Source of the DNA: an uncultured bacterium
GTDB taxonomy: Bacteria; Patescibacteriota; Minisyncoccia; Phycocordibacterales; PALSA-1337
DNA length: 6,029 nucleotides
Assembly (NCBI GenBank): GCA_903876465.1
Contig: CAIRAF010000067.1
Location: 1-6,029 of the forward strand
Direction of reading: 5' to 3'
Both the position numbers and the translations under genes were made by a program. The stretch's first letter is position 1, and every line of letters begins with the position of its first letter. This document shows positions 1 through 4,360 of the stretch, in pieces. The notes under the pieces are model-generated. The model did not search any database and was not told where the DNA came from. It was given only the letters and a program-made list of their open reading frames with translations.

Positions 1-374
1 CCATTTAAAAGAGTTTGTTCTGGTAGTCCGCATCCGAGAGGTGGCTGATAAACAGGGTATGGAGACCTTCCGTGAAAGTGTCTACCATCCTTACTCATAG
101 CGTATCCTATGCGAGATATTCCATCACTTCCTACCGCTCTATAGAATAAATGAACATTTTCTTTTTCATCCATTATAGCTGTTGGATTGAATGCGGCTTG
201 ATCCTCCCATTCATTTTCCACTGCAGGAGACAGGACGGGATTGTGCAGAGCCCGTTTGGGACTGATTCCTTTAAGTTCTTTTTTCTTTGACTTGGTTGGT
301 ATTATAAAAGCAAAAGCAATCAATGCTAGAGCAAAGGCAAAAAGGGCAATTATGATGAGAAGATCTGAATCCAT
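1..374 (-). CDS. GH130-like beta-mannoside phosphorylase/hydrolase, N-terminal part, membrane-anchored
   Basis: This ORF starts at the ATG at 374 and stays open to the left edge, giving 124 codons, so it is a 5' partial gene. Residues 4-25 form an uninterrupted hydrophobic helix followed by a Lys-rich stop (KSKKKE), which predicts an N-terminal membrane anchor. The rest matches the start of the GH130 five-bladed beta-propeller: HNPVLSP (44-50), NEWED followed by AFNPTAI (54-67), then VHLFYRAVGSDGISRIGYA (74-92) and SKDGRHF (94-100). Members of this family phosphorolyse or hydrolyse beta-mannosides, releasing mannose-1-phosphate or mannose. The catalytic Asp region lies beyond the window, so activity and substrate cannot be decided. 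The start is 35 nt downstream of the mannose-6-phosphate isomerase stop on the same strand, with no hairpin between, so the two are probably co-transcribed. No Shine-Dalgarno precedes the ATG. A DUF377-type or GH43/GH32-like propeller is the main alternative. The family is fairly sure, the substrate is not. Confidence 0.8.
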   Translation of the reverse strand, partial: MDSDLLIIIALFAFALALIAFAFIIPTKSKKKELKGISPKRALHNPVLSPAVENEWEDQAAFNPTAIMDEKENVHLFYRAVGSDGISRIGYAMSKDGRHFHGRSPYPVYQPPLGCGLPEQTLLN

Positions 375-409
375 TTAAATAATTTGTTTGTTTATGTACA
401 GTACGATTG

Positions 410-778
410 TTATTTTAAATTAGGTGCTGATATTCGGCCGTATCGATCCTCCAAGCGGATAATGTCATCATCTTCAAATGTACCAAAAGATATTTCCAGA
501 ACAACGAGTGGCTCTACACCACCTTCTATACGATGTTCTGTACCTTCTGATATAAAATATTCCATCTCAGGTTTGGCGGGGGTTCTATCTTTTCCTACAG
601 TAATAAAACCAGTTCCTGAAATAACTCTCCAAAATTCTGATCTCTTGGTATGTTTTTGTAGACTCAATGCTTCTCCAGCATTAACTGTCAGTAATTTGAC
701 GGTCGAAGGAGTGTTCTTTGAAAATTCAACAAACGCTCCCCACGGTCGTTCTTCGTGGTAAGGCTTCGGTGTAACCAT
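410..778 (-). CDS. Mannose-6-phosphate isomerase, type II cupin domain, stand-alone
   Basis: The 122-residue product is a single cupin like the C-terminal isomerase domain of bifunctional ManC/type II phosphomannose isomerases, without the guanylyltransferase domain. It would interconvert fructose-6-phosphate and mannose-6-phosphate in the cytoplasm. Visible hallmarks are EERPWGAF (9-16), the metal-binding motif LSLQKHTKRSEFW (38-50, with Q41, H43 and E48), the second cupin motif around EGTEHRIEG (78-86, with H82), and the family's C-terminal signature FGTFEDDDIIRLEDRYGR (98-115). The length is normal for a stand-alone cupin. The ATG at 778 is chosen because the conserved PWG block follows immediately and the promoter -10 lies only 11 nt upstream. 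There is no Shine-Dalgarno, and the mRNA may be leaderless. It heads a pair with the GH130-like gene, consistent with feeding mannose units into or out of central metabolism. Another sugar-phosphate or nucleotide-sugar cupin is possible but less likely. Confidence 0.88.
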   Translation of the reverse strand: MVTPKPYHEERPWGAFVEFSKNTPSTVKLLTVNAGEALSLQKHTKRSEFWRVISGTGFITVGKDRTPAKPEMEYFISEGTEHRIEGGVEPLVVLEISFGTFEDDDIIRLEDRYGRISAPNLK

Positions 779-788
779 ATTACTTTTT

Positions 789-797
789 ATTATACCA
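789..797 (-). promoter_or_regulatory. Extended -10 promoter of the isomerase-GH130 pair
   Basis: On the minus strand the sequence reads TGGTATAAT, a perfect -10 hexamer with the extended TGN element. No good -35 hexamer lies 16-18 bases upstream, which fits an extended -10 promoter. Initiation 6-7 bases downstream would fall near 782-783, leaving a 5' leader of only about 5 nt before the ATG at 778. Confidence 0.6.
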
Positions 798-812
798 AAA
801 ATAATTCAAACT

Positions 813-832
813 TGTGGATATTCTGTGTATAA
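813..832 (-). promoter_or_regulatory. Two tandem DnaA-box-like 9-mers
   Basis: On the minus strand TTATACACA (832-824) matches the consensus TTATNCACA exactly, and ATATCCACA (821-813) matches at eight of nine positions. They have the same orientation, begin 11 bases apart and lie in AT-rich DNA just upstream of the isomerase -10 box, covering where a -35 element would sit. Two motifs are too few to call an origin. They could be a DnaA-responsive operator or chance. Confidence 0.35.
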
Positions 833-861
833 GTCCTATTTCTTTTAATTATTCCAAATAA

Positions 862-897
862 TATATAAAAAATGCCCCGTCCAACCTTGAACGGAGC
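862..897 (-). terminator. Rho-independent terminator of the 419-residue membrane protein gene
   Basis: Read on the minus strand, an 11-bp stem (GCTCCGTTCAA pairing with TTGGACGGGGC, including G-U pairs that exist only in the minus-strand RNA) encloses a very short GG turn and is followed by ATTTTTTATATA. The stem begins 34 nt after the stop of the upstream gene. The wobble pairs would be mismatches in plus-strand RNA, so this works in one direction only. It also insulates the downstream isomerase promoter. Confidence 0.85.
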
Positions 898-930
898 ATG
901 CGATTATGACAATTTTTTAACTTGTTAACA

Positions 931-2190
931 TCATGGTCCGACAGTCGAAACCATGTTGGTATTGATCCAAGACTTATAGAATGTTTGTTTTGCACTCAAG
1001 TCGATTGGCATTGGGTATTTTTGTCCGTATACCACCGCATTAGTAACCATGTGGTGATTATCAAAGAATACCTGGAATCTATTTGTCCCAATAGCGACAC
1101 CGTTGGTGACGATGTTGCCGTGGATGTCTAGCCCGACATGGTTGGTGTATATGACCATGCAGACGAGAGGACTAACTGGGTCGCTCGTGGTAGACGTGAT
1201 GATCGTGCACACCGTGTGCCAACCAATGTTGCTAAGATTGGTTGTGCTCATCAGTGAAAAGTTCACAGTCGAAACGAATGGGTATGCTGTATCAATATTC
1301 GCATCATGAACACCGCTAATATTGTTCCAAAGAGCAACATCGTTAACGGAGAGGATGTTACTAAATGAATTTACCAACAAGCCCAATGCCGGATCGTCAA
1401 TAGACATTGTTGTTCCATCTGACTGAAGTGAGGCGGTTTTTACTTTTGCTGCCGCCAAACTTGGTCCTGACGATGAGGGTGGTCCATAATTCGTATCACC
1501 ACACAAGTGCGCAGCTCTGCATACTAGCCAGGCTACAAAGACTAGAAATGTCCCGATGAGCAGTGCGATTAAAAACAATGGACATGCTGACATTGCAGGA
1601 TTTATCGTTGGGCCAGATGGTCCATAGTTCGTGAGTTGAATCCCTTGACTATAAGCTGCACCAGTTACCTGGGCTTCAGAAGCTGTAGCCATGTTAACGC
1701 ACAAGTTGATGGTTAACCACCAGATGAACATGAAAGTCAGAATTCCGACTTTTTTTGCACCGATTCGGGACCCAGGTTTGTAGCAGTATCTTGCAACTGC
1801 TACATAGAAGAGTGGAAATGGACAGAGAACTGCTGCAAGGTTTACTTTTCCCCACAGACCACCAGCAATTAAAGCGGGTGGGTTAGTCAGACCGACAAGT
1901 AGTATTGTTATGGATAGTATGGCCAAAACAATTAAGGTGATTTTTGGCCACCCAGTTCTCGGAGTCTTGATAGTCAGAAGTAGTGTTGCTGATAGAATAG
2001 CGCTTGCCAGTAGATTAATCGCCGGCATAGCGTTTCCTCCAGACGAACTACCGTGAATGGCAAAGATCGCCATTATAGCGAAGACAATTGTCCCCGCCGT
2101 CAATAACCGACAGAACAGAGATTTCATGGCAGGAGATTCCGGCCAAGGAATGATCTCGCGTTTTTTTGTTGTTTCATTTGTATTAGGCAT
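931..2190 (-). CDS. Unrecognised six-helix membrane protein with glutamate-free C-terminal domain
   Basis: I do not recognise the family of this 419-residue protein. Hydrophobic segments lie at about 24-46, 53-74, 82-102, 112-133, 147-168 and 202-228. The loops after helices 2 and 4 (KTPRTGWPK; RYCYKPGSRIGAKK) are basic, so positive-inside reasoning puts both the N-terminus and the C-terminal domain in the cytoplasm. That domain (231-419) is rich in Ser, Thr and Asn, contains no Glu and only one Arg, and looks beta-rich, a composition more usual for exported proteins; topology is therefore uncertain. The sequence TNYGP occurs at 187-191 and 233-237, one copy on each side of helix 6. The ATG at 2190 has AAGGG four bases upstream, a cramped site, while a stronger Shine-Dalgarno serves a short upstream ORF in the same frame. 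It has its own promoter, a structured leader and its own terminator, and ends in TGA. A LamG-like fold for the C-terminal domain is a weak alternative reading. Confidence 0.75.
   Translation of the reverse strand: MPNTNETTKKREIIPWPESPAMKSLFCRLLTAGTIVFAIMAIFAIHGSSSGGNAMPAINLLASAILSATLLLTIKTPRTGWPKITLIVLAILSITILLVGLTNPPALIAGGLWGKVNLAAVLCPFPLFYVAVARYCYKPGSRIGAKKVGILTFMFIWWLTINLCVNMATASEAQVTGAAYSQGIQLTNYGPSGPTINPAMSACPLFLIALLIGTFLVFVAWLVCRAAHLCGDTNYGPPSSSGPSLAAAKVKTASLQSDGTTMSIDDPALGLLVNSFSNILSVNDVALWNNISGVHDANIDTAYPFVSTVNFSLMSTTNLSNIGWHTVCTIITSTTSDPVSPLVCMVIYTNHVGLDIHGNIVTNGVAIGTNRFQVFFDNHHMVTNAVVYGQKYPMPIDLSAKQTFYKSWINTNMVSTVGP
1478..1632 (-). repeat. Imperfect 17-bp direct repeat flanking helix 6 of the membrane protein
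   Basis: The 17-mers at 1478-1494 and 1616-1632 agree at 15 positions and encode TNYGP in the same frame. They bracket the codons for the sixth membrane helix. The duplication is visible at both DNA and protein level, but it is short, and it could be a repeated functional loop motif rather than a recombination trace. Confidence 0.5.
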
Positions 2191-2303
2191 AAAGCCCTTT
2201 TTGTTTTGGCCTTTTGGCCGGTTTTTCCTGGTTTATTTTGAGACGAGGAAAAGGAGCCCTCTGCCAGACAATAAAATTGTCATGTCAAAGAACTCCTTTT
2301 ATA
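2191..2303 (-). promoter_or_regulatory. Structured mRNA leader with competing stems
   Basis: This is the predicted 5' untranslated leader of the 419-residue membrane protein gene. Stem A pairs AAAAGGAG (2300-2293, the Shine-Dalgarno of the upstream ORF) with CTCCTTTT (2256-2249), and encloses a smaller hairpin GACAAT-TTT-ATTGTC (2281-2267). Stem B pairs TTTTCCT (2252-2246) with AGGAAAA (2229-2223). Stems A and B share bases 2249-2252 and cannot form together. Stem C is GGCC-AAAA-GGCC (2219-2208). No U-run follows any stem, so if this is regulatory it more likely acts on translation than through attenuation-type termination. It matches no riboswitch class I know. Confidence 0.45.
2233..2283 (-). 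CDS. 16-residue upstream/leader peptide
   Basis: The ATG at 2283 opens MTILLSGRGLLFLVSK and stops at TAA (2235-2233). It is preceded by AAGGAG at 2298-2293 with a 9-base spacer, the best Shine-Dalgarno seen in this window and better than that of the large gene downstream. The predicted transcription start (about 2303) lies just before this site, so the ORF is the first thing a ribosome would meet. It ends 42 bases before the ATG at 2190 and is in the same frame, with the TAA as the only stop between. It may be a regulatory leader peptide, a small hydrophobic peptide, or the true N-terminus of the downstream gene cut off by a mutated or misread codon. Confidence 0.45.
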   Translation of the reverse strand: MTILLSGRGLLFLVSK

Positions 2304-2309
2304 CCTAAA

Positions 2310-2338
2310 ACTCTACTCTTAATAATTACAGGTGTCAA
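2310..2338 (-). promoter_or_regulatory. Sigma70-type promoter of the 419-residue membrane protein gene
   Basis: On the minus strand a perfect TTGACA (2338-2333) is followed after 17 bases by TAGAGT (2315-2310), which matches the -10 consensus at four of six positions. The -35 box overlaps the TGA stop of the upstream 113-residue gene. Initiation would be near 2303, directly before the leader-peptide Shine-Dalgarno. Confidence 0.6.
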
Positions 2339-2676
2339 GTGGGTATGATAGTATATAGTGCAAAATTGTATAAAAAATGCCCGAAATTACATCGAGCAAG
2401 CTTGAGTGCTAATGACATACAGGTGAATGCAATCCAAAAAGGGTAACTGTTCTCTGTGCCAATCAATATAGTGAAAATTGTAAATTGCTGCCAATCAAAT
2501 GATGCTTCAGCGTAAGTGTAACCAGAGTGATTTCCGAGTGCGGTCAAAACATGGGGACCTTCCCTGAAGGCATTACCTTCGTAGAAGAATACCCCTGTCG
2601 TGATGATTGTTGACAAGGTAAAGATGAACGTCATAAAGAAGCACAGCTTTATCAGCGAACGAGTTATATTTTTCAT
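2335..2676 (-). CDS. Unrecognised small two-helix membrane protein
   Basis: I choose the ATG at 2676 (113 residues) over the upstream TTG at 2739. GGAAG lies ten bases before this ATG, and a good promoter occupies the sequence upstream, so the longer start would lie outside the transcript. The product begins MKNITRSLIK and has a clear membrane helix at about 8-31, a polar loop with several Gly, His and aromatic residues (33-63), and a second hydrophobic region at about 65-92 broken by TENSYP. It may therefore be one helix plus a re-entrant segment. The C-terminus is basic, then aromatic (CNFGHFLYNFALYTIIPT). No family is recognised. It lies upstream of the 419-residue membrane protein gene on the same strand with no terminator between them, and is divergent from the secreted lysozyme-like gene. 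A holin-like or secretion-accessory role would be a guess from size and neighbours only. Confidence 0.62.
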   Translation of the reverse strand: MKNITRSLIKLCFFMTFIFTLSTIITTGVFFYEGNAFREGPHVLTALGNHSGYTYAEASFDWQQFTIFTILIGTENSYPFWIAFTCMSLALKLARCNFGHFLYNFALYTIIPT

Positions 2677-2698
2677 AGTATGAAGTCTTCCAACTGCT

Positions 2699-2727
2699 AA
2701 CATATAATACATATCGCCTAATGTCAA
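2699..2727 (-). promoter_or_regulatory. Promoter of the 113-residue membrane protein gene
   Basis: On the minus strand TTGACA (2727-2722) is followed by a 17-base spacer and TATGTT (2704-2699). The predicted start near 2692 leaves a short leader that includes GGAAG at 2691-2687. It is back to back with the plus-strand promoter, with 28 bases between the two -35 boxes, so one regulator could serve both. Confidence 0.6.
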
Positions 2728-2755
2728 TGCTTCGTCCAAGCTATTTCAGGCAGAC

Positions 2756-2783
2756 TTGACAAACACGTATAATATGATATAAC
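2756..2783 (+). promoter_or_regulatory. Promoter of the secreted lysozyme-like gene
   Basis: A perfect TTGACA (2756-2761) and TATAAC (2778-2783, five of six consensus positions) are separated by 16 bases. Initiation near 2790 gives a leader of about 49 nt that ends in AAAGGA, four bases before the ATG at 2839. Confidence 0.65.
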
Positions 2784-2838
2784 ATAGGCTGTTAGTGATA
2801 GCATAGTTAACTTCTGTTCCTCAACCAGAAAGGAAACT

Positions 2839-3384
2839 ATGAATGCATTGAAAATGACTGTTGTTGCGATCATAGTCTTATTACTGCGCACTGGTTCAGC
2901 ATTTGCTGGCACGAATAACACGACTGAGCTCTTACCAGCTCTTATACAAGTCGAGTCTCGTGGCAATGACCGGGCATTCGGTGATCGTAACAAAAAAGAA
3001 AAGGCTTATGGACCACTTCAGGTTCGTCAGCCTTGTGTCGATGACGTCAATCGATACTACGGAACCCACATACAGGCAAAAGACCTGTTGGGTGACCGTG
3101 CCAAATCAGAATGGGTGTGTCAAGAGTACCTTAACCTGTATGCGACACATAAACAGCTCGGTCACGAGCCTACCTTGGAAGATATGGCGCGGATATGGAA
3201 CGGAGGTCCAAAAGGATGGAAGAATTCAAATACAAAAGCCTATTGGACCAAAGTCAGCCACGAGTTAGAGAAGATCGAGATTGCGAAAGCAAATACAAAA
3301 CCTCAAGCAACGCTAGTGGCAAAAGTCACAACGAAGCCGGTCTCGAATATCTCAGTTTCACTCGCGGTCGTGATGAGAAAATAA
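2839..3384 (+). CDS. Secreted lysozyme-like / SLT-type lytic transglycosylase
   Basis: The 181-residue product has a signal peptide: MNALKMTVVAIIVLLLRTGSAFA, with likely cleavage after the AFA at 21-23. The mature part is a lysozyme-like domain. ALIQVESRGNDRAF (34-47) carries the expected catalytic Glu (E39), AYGPLQV (56-62) corresponds to the S-x-G-L-M-Q-I motif, and ARIWNGGPKGW (117-127) followed by YW corresponds to the A-Y-N-G-G motif of SLT proteins. It should cleave the MurNAc-GlcNAc bond of peptidoglycan outside the cytoplasm. C66 and C94 are the only cysteines in the mature domain and could form a disulfide. The tail after about 150 is a low-complexity Lys/Thr/Val stretch of unknown role. 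ATG 2839 is supported by AAAGGA upstream and by the signal peptide. It stands alone on the plus strand, divergent from two membrane-protein genes, which suggests a specialised envelope function (secretion-channel assembly, cell-wall remodelling or attack on another cell) rather than a housekeeping hydrolase. The domain call is strong, the biological role is open. Confidence 0.85.
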   Translation: MNALKMTVVAIIVLLLRTGSAFAGTNNTTELLPALIQVESRGNDRAFGDRNKKEKAYGPLQVRQPCVDDVNRYYGTHIQAKDLLGDRAKSEWVCQEYLNLYATHKQLGHEPTLEDMARIWNGGPKGWKNSNTKAYWTKVSHELEKIEIAKANTKPQATLVAKVTTKPVSNISVSLAVVMRK

Positions 3385-3401
3385 CCGTATCATCAACAAT
3401 T

Positions 3402-3431
3402 ATCGCCATACCTGCTTCCGGGTATGGCGAT
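3402..3431. terminator. Bidirectional terminator between convergent genes
   Basis: A perfect 11-bp inverted repeat (ATCGCCATACC at 3402-3412 and GGTATGGCGAT at 3421-3431) encloses an 8-base loop. It starts 18 bases after the lysozyme-like stop and ends 5 bases before the receiver-gene stop on the other strand. The sequences beyond it are AT-rich but lack a clean U-run on either side, so the stem is certain and the termination strength less so. Confidence 0.7.
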
Positions 3432-3435
3432 TTAA

Positions 3436-3930
3436 TTATCTCGATAAACTTAAAGATGTATCTATGTCTTGAATGATTTCATCTAAACGATGATTACTTT
3501 TCACATAATATTTACTGATACCCAAGTCTATATAAGATTGTATTGTTTTTGAATTTTCAGTATTCGAAATGACGAAAATAGGTATTTTTTTCCAGAATCC
3601 ACCATTTTTTTTGAGTTTTTTTATAAAATCAATACCATTTTCCTTACCGAGTAGGTTATGGTCAAGCCATATAGCATCAATTTTTTCCAAATTAGTGAGA
3701 TGATCGAGCGCTTCCTTGATACTCCTTGATGCGATTATACCTAAGCATTTCTTTTCAAGTCCAGCATTGAATACCTCATCGATACTTCTGGCTGTAATCA
3801 CTTCAAAACCATTTTTCTGGAGACGCATATTTACTACTTCGAGAAGTGGTCGTTCATCTTCGACAACAAGTATCGTTTTTTTATTTTCAATATCCTTCAG
3901 CTTTTTGAGTGCTTTTTTAATGTATTTCAT
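3436..3930 (-). CDS. Single-domain response regulator with enlarged receiver
   Basis: This 164-residue protein is a receiver domain after a Lys-rich amphipathic N-terminal stretch (1-18), with no output domain. Expected residues are present: the acidic cluster EDE (24-26) after TILVV, the phosphoacceptor D90 in IWLDH, S122 in VISNT and K144 in YYVKS. It is a paralogue of the neighbouring 133-residue receiver (shared KKTILV-EDERPL, WLDH and HRLD-I blocks). It is about 20 residues longer between beta2 and beta3, where ITARSIDEV (45-53) is echoed by IASRSIKEA (66-74), as if the beta2-alpha2 unit had been duplicated. The gene starts 6 bases after the previous stop with no Shine-Dalgarno, so translation is probably coupled. 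It is the last gene of the signalling operon, and its stop lies against the shared terminator. It should accept phosphate from the operon's kinase or shuttle it onward. Confidence 0.88.
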   Translation of the reverse strand: MKYIKKALKKLKDIENKKTILVVEDERPLLEVVNMRLQKNGFEVITARSIDEVFNAGLEKKCLGIIASRSIKEALDHLTNLEKIDAIWLDHNLLGKENGIDFIKKLKKNGGFWKKIPIFVISNTENSKTIQSYIDLGISKYYVKSNHRLDEIIQDIDTSLSLSR

Positions 3931-3936
3931 AGGGAT

Positions 3937-4338
3937 TTATTTTTGATTATTTAAAAATGATACGAGATCTTCAACGATTTGATCTAGACGATGTTCTGCT
4001 TTAACACAATATTTACTTACACCGAGACGGAGATATGATCTGACATTGCCGCTGCTGGCTGTGTTGGAGACTATAAAGATTGGGAGTTTTTTCCATTTAC
4101 TTTTGGGTTGCTTAAGTTCTGCTACAAAATCAAGACCACTTTTTTCGCCGGGAAGATAATGGTCAAGCCATAAAGCGTCGATTCGATCTATATTTTCTAG
4201 ATAGTCTTGTCCCTGATCAATTGTGCGAGCAGTAACAACTAGAAAGCCAGCATTCTCAAGCTTGGTCTGAATGGCTGTGACAAGTGGCCTTTCATCCTCG
4301 ATTACAAGTATAGTTTTTTTGTGTGGCGTCGGTGACAT
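3937..4338 (-). CDS. Single-domain response regulator (CheY-like receiver)
   Basis: The 133-residue protein consists almost entirely of one receiver domain. TILVIEDERPL (9-19) supplies the acidic residues E14-D15-E16, D59 in LWLDH is the phosphoacceptor, S91 in FIVSNT takes the switch Ser/Thr position, and K113 in YCVK is the conserved Lys. The His directly after the phosphoacceptor Asp and the HRLDQIVEDL helix at the end (116-125) are shared with the next receiver in the operon but differ from the partial regulator upstream of the kinase. With no DNA-binding or enzymatic output domain, it must act by binding a partner or by passing phosphate. It lies 22 bases downstream of the kinase stop, has no visible Shine-Dalgarno and is followed after 6 bases by its paralogue. 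Confidence 0.9.
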   Translation of the reverse strand: MSPTPHKKTILVIEDERPLVTAIQTKLENAGFLVVTARTIDQGQDYLENIDRIDALWLDHYLPGEKSGLDFVAELKQPKSKWKKLPIFIVSNTASSGNVRSYLRLGVSKYCVKAEHRLDQIVEDLVSFLNNQK

Positions 4339-4360
4339 TTGTTTATAAATTTATTAATGA

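Noticed and set aside
384..761. 125-codon plus-strand ORF antisense to the isomerase
   Set aside because: It mirrors the cupin gene almost end to end; the minus-strand product carries family motifs while this translation carries none.
934..1500. LamG or lectin-like fold for the C-terminal domain of the large membrane protein
   Set aside because: There is a loose resemblance in a GWHTV segment and a late FDN segment, but the match is too weak and the predicted side of the membrane is wrong.
2208..2226. Plus-strand terminator (GGCC-TTTT-GGCC followed by a T-run)
   Set aside because: The stem is only 4 bp and no plus-strand gene lies upstream; I treat it as part of the minus-strand leader structure.
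2283..2288. Second TTGACA on the minus strand as another promoter
   Set aside because: No acceptable -10 hexamer lies 16-18 bases downstream, and the bases form the spacer and ATG of the small upstream ORF.
2677..2739. TTG start that would extend the 113-residue membrane protein by 21 residues
   Set aside because: The extension contains a TTGACA-N17-TATGTT promoter, and the ATG at 2676 has its own GGAAG site.
2724..2993. 89-codon minus-strand ORF opposite the start of the lysozyme-like gene
   Set aside because: It is antisense to a clear signal peptide and catalytic Glu region, overlaps both divergent promoters, and has no family features of its own.
2903..3476. Two plus-strand ORFs overlapping the lysozyme-like gene in other frames
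   Set aside because: They lie in alternative frames of a gene with recognised motifs and show no conserved pattern or start signals.
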